Of a stretch of 64,000 nt of DNA, positions 26,216-34,259 are shown piece by piece. The stretch is taken from assembly GCA_903904815.1 (NCBI GenBank), contig CAIVDU010000071.1:124001-188000 (forward strand). The letters run 5' to 3'. The notes beneath the pieces were generated by a model. It made no database searches. It was not told the origin of the DNA and worked only from the letters and a program-made list of their open reading frames with translations. Numbering within the stretch: position 1 is the stretch's first letter; each line of letters begins with the position of its first letter. Origin of the DNA: an uncultured Armatimonadota bacterium. Its GTDB lineage: Bacteria; Armatimonadota; Fimbriimonadia; Fimbriimonadales; Fimbriimonadaceae. Made by a program: the position numbers and the translations under genes.

Positions 26216-27264
26216 CGAACCAGAGTCACTCCATTTTCTACAGAAAGCCCGACGGCAATCTGGATCGCCAAAGCGGACAAGACAAACTGACAGAGTGCGA
26301 ACAGCCAGACCACACGGCTCTCGGGCCATCCAGCCTTCTCAAAGGCGTGATGAATGGGGGTGTAAGGAAACAGCTTTTTGTGACGCAGTTTTACCGAGGC
26401 GATCTGGAGTGGGACCGGAACCAACTCCACCACCATCATCAAGCTCGCCACCACGAGGGCAAGGCAAATCCCGATCGGAGGTCCCGGCGGAGGCCCGCTA
26501 AAATGGGCGACTTGGTGAGTCGTGACCGGCAGAGTAATCATCAGTACCGTCGCTCCGAACACCGCTCCAATGCCGAGAGAGCCTACGTCGCCCATAAAAA
26601 TCTTGGCAGGCGGAGCATTCAAAACGAGGAACGGAATGGTCGCTCCGACCAGCGCCATGAGTACAGGTAGGACTTCGCTGTGTCCCGCGATGGCCGCGAC
26701 CCCCATTAATCCGAAACTGAGAGTGACTAGAAGCGAGCCGGCGAGGCCGTCCAAGCCATCCGAGAAGTTGTAGGCGTTGGAGAAGAACAAGACTAGAAAA
26801 ACGGCGACTCCAATGTAAGTTGCATTGCCGCTGTACGCGGGAACGGCGTACACGAGGGCAGCGACAAGCTGCATGGCGATCTTCTGTTTCCAACCAAGAC
26901 CCCGCTTTCCGACCAATAGTCTTGGGACGACATAGTCGTCGACAAAGCCGATGAGGCTGAATAGGACGAACAGAACAAGAATTAGCCTCGCCGTCCCTGG
27001 GATCAATTCGATACCGGATTGCCCCACCGAGTCGCCGATGGTTGCGGACACTCCCGATGAAGGCAAGGACAAAACAGCCAAGGCCACCCCAAAGCCGGCC
27101 GCGATGATCAGTCCACCCATCGTGGGGGTTCCCTGCTTTTTTGCGTGGCCCTCCGGTGCAAACTGGCTAACGGTTTGCCGTGACTTCATCGCCTTTAACA
27201 GCTGAAGAATCGGATACGCGGCAATCCCGCTCACCACCAGTGAGACCCAAAACGCCGTCGGCAA
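26212..27264 (-). CDS. mraY: Phospho-MurNAc-pentapeptide transferase
   Basis: Polytopic membrane enzyme, 350 aa, that makes lipid I from undecaprenyl phosphate and UDP-MurNAc-pentapeptide. Landmarks are KKQGTPTMGG, the Asp pair in GFVDDYV, NAYNFSDGLDGLA, FMGDVGSL and the histidine motif TPIHHAFEKAGWPE. A periplasmic or extracytoplasmic insertion of roughly 20 residues (SSGVSATIGDSVGQSG) lies near residue 70. Its stop codon overlaps the murD start. Confidence 0.97.
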   Translation of the reverse strand: MPTAFWVSLVVSGIAAYPILQLLKAMKSRQTVSQFAPEGHAKKQGTPTMGGLIIAAGFGVALAVLSLPSSGVSATIGDSVGQSGIELIPGTARLILVLFVLFSLIGFVDDYVVPRLLVGKRGLGWKQKIAMQLVAALVYAVPAYSGNATYIGVAVFLVLFFSNAYNFSDGLDGLAGSLLVTLSFGLMGVAAIAGHSEVLPVLMALVGATIPFLVLNAPPAKIFMGDVGSLGIGAVFGATVLMITLPVTTHQVAHFSGPPPGPPIGICLALVVASLMMVVELVPVPLQIASVKLRHKKLFPYTPIHHAFEKAGWPESRVVWLFALCQFVLSALAIQIAVGLSVENGVTLVR

Positions 27265-27275
27265 CGAACCGTAAA

Positions 27276-28649
27276 TCAGCTCACACTCTCCAGGGCTTTC
27301 TCCAATTCCAACGCGCGGCTCCCCTTAACCAAGACGGCATCCCCGGGCTTAGAGGCGCGCAGGAATTCACGAACCTCCTCCAGGCCCTCGGCCATTCGCA
27401 TTGGGATACTCGCCGATTTGGCTTCGTCCAACGCCCACTGCATTGCCGCACCAACGAAAAGGACCTCGTCGAGGTGATGCTCAGCAACCGCCTTGCCGAC
27501 CATCCGATGCGCCTGCTCCGAATGGTCGCCAAGCTCTCGCATCTCTCCAATGACCGCTCGCCGCTTCCCCAGGACGCGGAGCTCGGCCAAGGTCTCAATG
27601 GCAGCGATCATGCTGGGAGGGCTCGCATTGTAGGTGTCCAGCAAAATGTTGGCCTCATTGACCACAACCAACTCCATTCGCATCGGTGGAAGAGTGGCGA
27701 GGCGCATCGCCTCGGCAGCTTCGTCCAGATCGACGCCCAGCGCGTGGGCAACCGCCATCGCGGCGGACGCGTTCAAGGCAATATGCCTTCCCACTGCCGG
27801 CAAGACGGTCGTCCAAGCCCGCGATCCGACGACACCCGAAACCCGACATTGGGTCCAACTCAGCGGTTGATAATCGGTGACGCGACAAGTCGCCTCGTCG
27901 GAGACCCCAAAGGTGACTACCGTTCTCTTGGCGGCTTTGGATTGGAGCATCGTCAAGAATTCGTCCTCGTGCCAGAGCACGGCGACGCCATTAGCCGGCA
28001 ATGCCTCAAGAAGCTCGGACTTCGCCATGGCGATGCCTTCGCGAGAACCCACCATCTCGATGTGGGCATAGCCGATGTTAGTGACGACCCCGAGTGTCGG
28101 TCGAGAAAAGGCGGCGAGGTGGGCGACCTGTCCAAAGCCCCTCATCGACATTTCGACGACCACCGCGCGATGCGCGGCAGTGACTTCTGCCCACAAGAGC
28201 GGCGCGGTGAACTCGGTATTCCGGTTGCCATGCGTCTTCAAGACTGGTCCCAACGGCGCCAGTGCGGCGGCAATGAACTCTTTCGTGGTGGTCTTTCCAG
28301 CGCTACCGGTGACACCGATTACCGGTCCCTCAAAAGCTTCCCGAAGATGGCTAGCCATCTTAGCTAACGCCTCGACCACGTTCGGCACCAGCACGTAAGA
28401 ACCAGAAACGGGACGCTCACAAAGCGTTCCGGAGGCTCCAAGTTCCAGTGCGGCAGGCACAAACTCGTGCCCGTCGACTCGTGCACCCCGAATCGCGAGA
28501 AACAGGTCTCCAGTTTGGACGCCGTTGGAGTCGGTCGCGAATCCCGAAATCGGGCGGTCCTGTCCCACTAGCTGTCCATCCGCGAGTGCAGCTACTTGAG
28601 CAAGACTTGTGACCGTAAGAGGTGGTCGACCATTGGTAGGAGCGGACAT
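27276..28649 (-). CDS. murF: UDP-MurNAc-tripeptide--D-Ala-D-Ala ligase
   Basis: 457 aa. N-terminal domain with DSNGVQTGDLFLAIRG, ATP loop GVTGSAGKTTTKE, then HGNRNTEF, EMSMRGFGQVAHL and NIGYAHIE, and the C-terminal domain with LLDTYNASPPSM and VLVKGSRALELE. This is a complete Mur-ligase set for MurF, which adds D-Ala-D-Ala made by the Ddl half of the fusion protein in the same operon. It is 11 nt upstream of mraY. Confidence 0.97.
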   Translation of the reverse strand: MSAPTNGRPPLTVTSLAQVAALADGQLVGQDRPISGFATDSNGVQTGDLFLAIRGARVDGHEFVPAALELGASGTLCERPVSGSYVLVPNVVEALAKMASHLREAFEGPVIGVTGSAGKTTTKEFIAAALAPLGPVLKTHGNRNTEFTAPLLWAEVTAAHRAVVVEMSMRGFGQVAHLAAFSRPTLGVVTNIGYAHIEMVGSREGIAMAKSELLEALPANGVAVLWHEDEFLTMLQSKAAKRTVVTFGVSDEATCRVTDYQPLSWTQCRVSGVVGSRAWTTVLPAVGRHIALNASAAMAVAHALGVDLDEAAEAMRLATLPPMRMELVVVNEANILLDTYNASPPSMIAAIETLAELRVLGKRRAVIGEMRELGDHSEQAHRMVGKAVAEHHLDEVLFVGAAMQWALDEAKSASIPMRMAEGLEEVREFLRASKPGDAVLVKGSRALELEKALESVS

Positions 28650-28655
28650 ATCGGT

Positions 28656-30146
28656 TTAGTTCAGGGCCTCTTGCACAAGCTCTCTGTCGTCAAGGTGAAA
28701 CTTCTTGTGGCCAATAATTTGATAGGTTTCGTGCCCTTTCCCGGCGATGACAACGACATCTCCGGGATTGGCCGATTTGACTGCGTAGGCGATGGCCTCT
28801 CGACGATCCACTATCGCAATACTTGCCCGTTCCGAACTCACCCCAGACATCACCTCGTCGATAATTTCCGAAGGATCCTCTGTCCTAGGATTGTCGCTTG
28901 TAACAACGGTCAAATCGCTTTGTTCGGTGGCAGCCTTGGCCATGAGGGGGCGTTTCGTTCGGTCTCTATCTCCTCCGCACCCGAAGACGGTGATCACGCG
29001 AGCAGTGGTCAGTTCGTGAACGGAGTCCAAAAGCTTGGTTAACGCGTCCGGGGTATGGGCATAGTCGATCAGGATTCCCAGGCCCTTGTCATTCGCAACG
29101 GCTTCGAAGCGACCAGGAACTGGGCTTACTTGCGAAAGGAGTTGAGCAATTTGGGACGTCTCGTATCCCAGTGCCATCATTCCGGCTGCGGCAGAAGCCG
29201 CGTTCTGCACGTTGTAGTTTCCCCCGAGCGGAATCGTCGTCGGGATGCCATTGAGACGCGCTTCGATGGAGTCGACGCGTACAGAACTCGGTTCCAAAAC
29301 GATATCGAGGGGTTGATCTTTCGGGTGCACTCCGTATCTCAGGGGACTCTTCGCGACCCCATCCGTACGCCTCGACCAGGCCCGCCCGGTAGCATCTTCC
29401 ATGTTGAAAGCGGACTGAAAGCGTTTTGTACCGATGGAAGGTAGATCCGAGAAGAGCCTCCACTTGGCTGCTTCGTAGTCGTCCATCGTGTGGTGAAAAT
29501 CAAGGTGGTCCTGAGTGAGGTTGGTGAACACCGCCGCGTCGAACTCCACCCCATCGGCTCGATGTTGAGCCAGCGCATGGGAACTCACTTCGAGCGTCAG
29601 GGCCTCGACTCCCCGGTCGCGTGCTTCGGTAAGCAGCGCGTAAAGTTCGACCGCCATTGGCGTCGTGTTCTGCAATTCACGTTTTTCGCCAGGCATCTGA
29701 AATCCCAGCGTTCCCAGGTAGCCGGCCTTCAGCCCCGAGGCGAGCAGCATGTCTCGAAGCAACCAAGCCGTCGTCGTCTTTCCGTTCGTCCCGGTCACTC
29801 CGACCACCTTCATGTTTCGGGTCGGATGATTGTAGAAGGCGTCACACAACTTCCAAGCGGTGTCGTGGAACGCCACCCCTACGTGGGGAGACAACAGTGC
29901 TGCGATCCCCAGCTTTTTTGCCAGTTCCATTCCCTCGCGGCTATGCACGAGGGCGGAAGATGCGCCGCGCCCAACTGCGTCCGGGAGGAACGACTCGCTC
30001 TCACGCGACATCTGAGGCATGCACACGAAGAGGGATCCTGCTTTGCATGCGCGCGAATCGAGGGTGATGCTCGAAACCACCGCGTCACCCAGGATCTCGA
30101 CCGGGTCCAGATGCGCGGAACGAAGAATCTCCTTGAGGGTCATCAC
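28656..30146 (-). CDS. murE: UDP-MurNAc-L-Ala-D-Glu--meso-diaminopimelate ligase
   Basis: 496 aa. ATP loop GVTGTNGKTTTAW, TNLTQDHLDFHHTMDDY and the Lys-bearing EAAKWRLF. The amino-acid-selecting motif is DNPRTEDP; DNPR is the meso-DAP signature (Lys-adding enzymes differ here), which predicts a meso-DAP peptidoglycan. The start is GTG 30146 or the following ATG 30143, overlapping the ftsI stop. murF follows after 6 nt. Confidence 0.97.
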   Translation of the reverse strand: MMTLKEILRSAHLDPVEILGDAVVSSITLDSRACKAGSLFVCMPQMSRESESFLPDAVGRGASSALVHSREGMELAKKLGIAALLSPHVGVAFHDTAWKLCDAFYNHPTRNMKVVGVTGTNGKTTTAWLLRDMLLASGLKAGYLGTLGFQMPGEKRELQNTTPMAVELYALLTEARDRGVEALTLEVSSHALAQHRADGVEFDAAVFTNLTQDHLDFHHTMDDYEAAKWRLFSDLPSIGTKRFQSAFNMEDATGRAWSRRTDGVAKSPLRYGVHPKDQPLDIVLEPSSVRVDSIEARLNGIPTTIPLGGNYNVQNAASAAAGMMALGYETSQIAQLLSQVSPVPGRFEAVANDKGLGILIDYAHTPDALTKLLDSVHELTTARVITVFGCGGDRDRTKRPLMAKAATEQSDLTVVTSDNPRTEDPSEIIDEVMSGVSSERASIAIVDRREAIAYAVKSANPGDVVVIAGKGHETYQIIGHKKFHLDDRELVQEALN

Positions 30147-31876
30147 TTCATTGTGAGCTTATCGATGATCGGTTCGGTGGGAGGAATGTTGAATCTGCGA
30201 ATGACCGATTTTGCCAGATCCACAAACACCGGGCCAGCAACCACCGCCCCGTGGTAGAGCGGCCCCGTCGGGTGATTGACCATGACCATGATGACAGCTC
30301 GTGGATTTTGAGCGGGAACAAAGCCGACGAAGTTCGCCACGTACCCGCTCGATTTCTTCCCAATCTTTTGCGCAGTTCCGGTCTTGCCGGCAAGGCGATA
30401 TCCAGGAATTCGCAACGTCTTTCCAGTCCCGGAATCGCCTTCGATGACCGACTCCATGCACCGCAGGACCTGTTCTGCAGTTTCCGGCTTGATGACCCTA
30501 CTGCTCTTAGCGGGGGCAACCGAGCGGTTGCCAATCTTCTCGATCAGACTCGGCTCAACCCTGGTCCCACCATTCGCTATCATACTGAAAGCGCTTGCCA
30601 GAGCGATCGGCGTGGCGATAATTGCCTGTCCGAAGCCCATGTTAGCAAGCTGTAAGCGCTTGGCATATTCTTTGTCGTTATAGTGCCCGTGCCCCTCCTG
30701 AGGGACGCCAATGTTCGACTTCTTCAAAAGCCCGAGTGAACTGATATATGAGAGGAACTCATCTCGTCCCACCTTGAGGGCCCAGCCAGCAGCAGCCACG
30801 TTACAGCTTTTGGCGATGGCCAACTCGGGGGTGACGTCGTAGTGCGGCTTGTGGTCGTCGCAATGGACCTTCCACTTATCCACTCCGTCAACGTGAGTTT
30901 CGCCAGTGCACTGAATATGATCATTCATCGAGATCAATCCAGCGTCAAGGGCCTTAGCCAGAGTCAGGATCTTGAAGGTGGACCCCGGCTCAAGAGCGCT
31001 CATGTAAGCAGGGTTGTAGCCACTGTTCTGCCGCAAGTCTCCCTCTGACCCGTCGGGATTGTAGGGACTGAACGATGGATAGTTGGCCATCGCGAGAATC
31101 TTCCCGGTCTTCGGATCAAGGACGATCGCGATCCCATTTTCCGCCTTGTACTTGAGGACAGTCGATCGAACCGACTCCATCGCCGCCGCTTGCAGATCGC
31201 TATCAATGGTCAGAGTTACGTTTTGACCGTCGATTCGTGCGGTATTCCCTGCCTCTGAACGGAGAGGAAGAAAGAATCCCGACTTGTCCACAAGACCCTT
31301 ACGGTGGCCATCGGTTCCGGCCAGAACGTGGTTCAAACTCGCTTCGAGTCCCATGAGCGGCTTTCCGTCCCGAACAACTCCGACAAGACAAGCGGCGGCA
31401 TCCCTCATGGGGTATTCACGCCGCCCGGAGCGCACAATAGACACTCCGTCTGCCCGCCACGCGCTCTTCACGCGACGAATCTCTTCGGCCTGCGTGGGCG
31501 TGATGGCTTGCTTCCACGTCTTTTCGGACTCGCCAGATTCGAGAAGACCCGAGAACTCTCCGGCCGGTACGCCGGACGCGGCGCTCAGGTCCATAAAGAA
31601 TCCGTCGTTATGTGGGACCTTTGCGAGATCGAGTTCGAGCTCGGTGGCATCGTCGTCGAGCGCAAGAGGCTTTCCGTTAGAAGCCAGGATCTCGCCACGT
31701 CCGGCGGGATCCTTTCGTTCCTGGGTGAATCGCTTGGTCTTTTCACCCAGGTCAAGGGTGTGGGATCGCTCAAGGATCTGGAGCTTCGCCTGGCTCAGAC
31801 CCGCGATCACGAACAGGCCCGCGATGACACGGAACGAAGTCGTGAGCCGCGCAGACTCAGCGGTTGAGCGCGACAA
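30143..31876 (-). CDS. ftsI: Class B penicillin-binding protein (FtsI/PBP3-like transpeptidase)
   Basis: 577 aa. A short cytoplasmic start and one membrane helix (FRVIAGLFVIAGLSQA) precede the pedestal domain starting near DPAGRGEILASNG. The transpeptidase domain has SxxK in EPGSTFK, SxN in KSCN and KTG in LAGKTGTAQ. No PASTA domains follow. It cross-links septal peptidoglycan together with FtsW. I chose TTG 31876 because a GGAGAGG lies 7 nt upstream; other in-frame starts reach 31963, deep inside ftsL. This start overlaps ftsL by 20 nt. Confidence 0.95.
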   Translation of the reverse strand: MSRSTAESARLTTSFRVIAGLFVIAGLSQAKLQILERSHTLDLGEKTKRFTQERKDPAGRGEILASNGKPLALDDDATELELDLAKVPHNDGFFMDLSAASGVPAGEFSGLLESGESEKTWKQAITPTQAEEIRRVKSAWRADGVSIVRSGRREYPMRDAAACLVGVVRDGKPLMGLEASLNHVLAGTDGHRKGLVDKSGFFLPLRSEAGNTARIDGQNVTLTIDSDLQAAAMESVRSTVLKYKAENGIAIVLDPKTGKILAMANYPSFSPYNPDGSEGDLRQNSGYNPAYMSALEPGSTFKILTLAKALDAGLISMNDHIQCTGETHVDGVDKWKVHCDDHKPHYDVTPELAIAKSCNVAAAGWALKVGRDEFLSYISSLGLLKKSNIGVPQEGHGHYNDKEYAKRLQLANMGFGQAIIATPIALASAFSMIANGGTRVEPSLIEKIGNRSVAPAKSSRVIKPETAEQVLRCMESVIEGDSGTGKTLRIPGYRLAGKTGTAQKIGKKSSGYVANFVGFVPAQNPRAVIMVMVNHPTGPLYHGAVVAGPVFVDLAKSVIRRFNIPPTEPIIDKLTMK

Positions 31877-32336
31877 GTCCTTTCCTCTCCGTAGTCGTTG
31901 CCTTGTCAAAGCCATCGAGGGCAACCATTCCATGAGACTGTGCCCAAGCTTCGACGCTCTCATCGCTCGTCAACTGATCGACTTCCTGGCGGAGAGCCGA
32001 CTCAGTTTTCATGGCAACGCTTGCCCTCGCTTGAGCTCGAATTCCTTCTCGCCTTGCCGATTCCGCCATGACTTGCCCCATGAGGCTGCTCGCCGACCAC
32101 GTGACCGAACCGAGCACGACAAACATGGTCATCCGCAGCGTCCATATCGTGCCGATAGAGTGAGCCTTCGACTTTTGGGTGGCAGACTTCGGGCGCGAAT
32201 GAGTGGCGACCCGTTGACGTGGCGCCACCGGCGTCGGCGCGATCCTGGTCTCCGGGTGAATCTCGGTACGAATAGAAGGTCGCACCTCGATTTCAGGTGC
32301 GACGGTTGCGATCGGTTCGGCAAATGTAGCGCTCAT
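31857..32336 (-). CDS. ftsL: FtsL-like divisome protein
   Basis: 159 aa. A long, Pro/Thr-rich and basic cytoplasmic part (~60 residues) is followed by one membrane helix (MTMFVVLGSVTWSASSLMG), a coiled-coil segment (ESARREGIRAQARASVAMKTESALRQE in parts) and a SVEAWAQSHGMVAL motif like the FtsL C-terminal region. The sequence is too divergent for a firm family match, but position (rsmH-ftsL-ftsI) and topology agree. An AAGGAGA ribosome site precedes the ATG. Confidence 0.75.
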   Translation of the reverse strand: MSATFAEPIATVAPEIEVRPSIRTEIHPETRIAPTPVAPRQRVATHSRPKSATQKSKAHSIGTIWTLRMTMFVVLGSVTWSASSLMGQVMAESARREGIRAQARASVAMKTESALRQEVDQLTSDESVEAWAQSHGMVALDGFDKATTTERKGLVALNR

Positions 32337-32357
32337 CCTAAGTCTCCTTCAAACAGC

Positions 32358-32374
32358 GGGCTCATCCTGAGCCC
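32358..32374 (-). other. Small hairpin between rsmH and ftsL
   Basis: GGGCTCA-TCC-TGAGCCC, a 7-bp perfect stem with a 3-nt loop, lies in the 57-nt gap, one of the few real gaps in the cluster. There is no T-tract; it may slow RNA decay or tune the operon. Confidence 0.45.
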
Positions 32375-32393
32375 TTCCTAATTCAGTCAAAAT

Positions 32394-33290
32394 CTAGTCG
32401 GATATCCTCCGAATAGCTCGGAGCTTCGCGCTCCGGCTCCTCGAATTCCTCGCGATCTCGTCTGGGCGAGCCTGTAAAGGTTTTCGAATCACATCTTCAA
32501 ATTCGTCGGACGCCGAGAGTTCTCGAAAGACGTTCTTCACAATTCGATCCTCGCCCGAGTGGTAGCTAAGAATGGCTAACGTCCCTCCGACGGCCAAAGA
32601 TCGCGCAGCATCCTCGACTCCTTCTTCCAGTCCGTCCAGCTCCCCGTTCACGGCAATTCGGACCGCTTGAAAGGTCCGCGTGGCCGCGTGAATTCTCTTG
32701 TCTCGCGCCGCTGGAGGAATAGCCGCCAGCACTGCGTCCACCAAGTCCGTCGTCGTCTTAAGCGGGTTCTCTTTGCGACGCTCGACAATCCGCTTTGCGA
32801 TCATCTTCGCCCACCGCTCATCTCCGTATTCGAACAGAATCCTCTCGATCTCACTCGGGCCCAGTCGGTTGAGGAGGGCCGAGGCGGGCTCGCCTCGAGA
32901 CCTGTCCATTCTCATTTCGAGCGGACCATCTTTTAGAAACGAGATCCCTCGCTCGGGGTCATCCACCTGGGCGCTGTTCAAACCGAGGTCCATCAGAATC
33001 CCTCGCGGCCTTAGCGCGAGTCGCATTAGGACATCCGCCATCGTTCGAAAATCTTCGTTCACGAGTTCAACTCGCGCCCCCTCAACGGAAGACAGTCGCT
33101 CGCGCGCGTGAGCCAACATGGAGGCGTCCCAGTCGAATCCCACTACGGTTCCGCCCGGGCTCACCGCTTCAGCAAATCGAACCGAGTGGCCACCCAAACC
33201 GACGGTGCCGTCGACGACGACATCCCCAGGGCGCAGTGAGAGCACCTCGAGAATTTCGTCGACCATTACCGGATCGTGCTTGGGAACCAT
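32394..33290 (-). CDS. rsmH: 16S rRNA (cytosine1402-N4)-methyltransferase RsmH (MraW)
   Basis: 298 aa. HDPVMVDEILEVL at the start, SAM-binding VVDGTVGLGGHS, GILMDLGLNSAQVDDPERGISF, then IHAATRTFQAVRIAVNGEL and ILSYHSGEDRIVKN. The common LDLGvSS reads LGLNSAQ here. Methylates C1402 in the ribosomal P site. It is the second gene of the dcw cluster, 36 nt after mraZ. Confidence 0.97.
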   Translation of the reverse strand: MVPKHDPVMVDEILEVLSLRPGDVVVDGTVGLGGHSVRFAEAVSPGGTVVGFDWDASMLAHARERLSSVEGARVELVNEDFRTMADVLMRLALRPRGILMDLGLNSAQVDDPERGISFLKDGPLEMRMDRSRGEPASALLNRLGPSEIERILFEYGDERWAKMIAKRIVERRKENPLKTTTDLVDAVLAAIPPAARDKRIHAATRTFQAVRIAVNGELDGLEEGVEDAARSLAVGGTLAILSYHSGEDRIVKNVFRELSASDEFEDVIRKPLQARPDEIARNSRSRSAKLRAIRRISD

Positions 33291-33326
33291 GAGCTTTGGG
33301 GAAACCTATCAAGTCGTCGATGACGA

Positions 33327-33818
33327 TTACCGTCCTACCGAAACCATCTTCGTGTAAGCGGCTAAGAAATCGGATCGGCGCTTCGCATTGTAGTTGTCTG
33401 GATCTTTGGTGTATTCGGCATGTTCTTCAGCGCTCCAAATCTCGATCCATTCATCGCAGCCAACAATGAGCACCTTCTCGTTTAGCTTGGCCAACTCTCG
33501 AAGGCTACTTGGGACAACGAATCGCCCTTCCTTGTCGCAGCTTATGTCGGGAACCGACTCACCCATTAGCAATCTACGGTACTGTTGCCCACCGGCATTG
33601 AGACGACCATACTGCCGAATCTCTGCAGCCAGTTCTTGGTAAACGGATTGCGGATAAGCTACGAGACAATTGTGATCACCCAGCGTGAGCACGAAGTTGT
33701 TTCCTAATAATTGCCGCTTCTTCGTGGACAAGAGGATGCGACCCTTCTTATCTAGGGTCGCCCACTCTTTTGAGGTGAAGAGGTCAAGTTCCCCACTCTT
33801 ATCTCCACCCTCCAGCAT
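33327..33818 (-). CDS. mraZ: Transcriptional regulator MraZ
   Basis: 163 aa with two AbrB/SpoVT-type DNA-binding repeats: TLDKKGRILLSTKKRQLL near residue 22 and CDKEGRFVVPSSLRELAKL near 95. A ~17-residue acidic N-terminal extension precedes the first repeat. MraZ is a ring-forming regulator that binds short direct repeats (TGGGN type in E. coli) upstream of its own operon. Two such arrays lie upstream here (33955-33981 and 34186-34242). Confidence 0.95.
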   Translation of the reverse strand: MLEGGDKSGELDLFTSKEWATLDKKGRILLSTKKRQLLGNNFVLTLGDHNCLVAYPQSVYQELAAEIRQYGRLNAGGQQYRRLLMGESVPDISCDKEGRFVVPSSLRELAKLNEKVLIVGCDEWIEIWSAEEHAEYTKDPDNYNAKRRSDFLAAYTKMVSVGR

Positions 33819-33954
33819 CGGAATCTCTGATCCTTCGAGAAAAATTCAATGCGGTCAGCATCGCATCCTACTAGCCGACCGCAAAATCGGGAAAAACCAC
33901 CACGCTCTTCCCCGCCAGTCCAATCCCCTATTGGTATGTCCTGACTTCCTACAC

Positions 33955-33981
33955 TGGGATAATACTGGGAAACTACTGGGA
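33955..33981 (-). promoter_or_regulatory. Proximal MraZ-type operator: three TGGGA boxes
   Basis: TGGGA occurs at 33955, 33966 and 33977, exactly 11 bp apart, about 137-163 bp upstream of the mraZ start. The boxes read TGGGA on the plus strand (TCCCA in the direction of mraZ transcription). Number, sequence and spacing resemble the three TGGGN repeats bound by E. coli MraZ. Confidence 0.75.
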
Positions 33982-34185
33982 TTGCAAGGCAAATAGTTCG
34001 TTTTCTACGCGAACCGCAAGATTTAATAGACACTAGTATCTCTTTGTCTACATAAACGAGTAAAAGGTTACTCTTGGGTGGATTTGAACCTAAATGTCCG
34101 TGAATAACGTGTGGAAAACCCAATCATGCGGTGGACAACATTGCGATACCGACCTAACGCCACTGTATCACGTGCGCGGCGCGAA

Positions 34186-34242
34186 TGGGTGCGTTTGGGA
34201 AATACCTGGGAAGAATTGGGCCCAGATGGGAGATTCCTGGGA
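34186..34242 (-). promoter_or_regulatory. Distal array of six TGGGN boxes in helical phase
   Basis: TGGGT/A/A/C/A/A occur at 34186, 34196, 34207, 34217, 34227 and 34238, so the spacing is 10, 11, 10, 10, 11 bp and all boxes face one side of the helix. It lies about 370-425 bp upstream of mraZ and ends 18 bp before the last base of the ABC exporter gene. It is probably a second MraZ site. Confidence 0.7.
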
Positions 34243-34259
34243 CGAACTAGCCAAAAAGG

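Larger units (their letters stand above)
33819..34259. other. 441-nt control region upstream of the dcw operon
   Basis: No gene is supported. The region holds two TGGG-box arrays, AT-rich stretches around 34010-34070 and presumably the mraZ promoter. It separates mraZ from the end of the ABC exporter gene, which is on the same strand and reads into it. Confidence 0.6.

Noticed and set aside
27180-28367. 395-codon plus-strand open frame
   Set aside because: Antisense to murF and the start of mraY; His/Arg/Gly-rich composition typical of shadow frames in GC-rich DNA.
29490-30257. 255-codon plus-strand open frame
   Set aside because: Antisense to murE and the end of ftsI, both secure genes.
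34186-34242. Could the TGGGN array be a CRISPR or tandem repeat?
   Set aside because: Only 4-5 bases are conserved per unit and the spacing is 10-11 bp, which fits a protein-binding array next to mraZ and not CRISPR.
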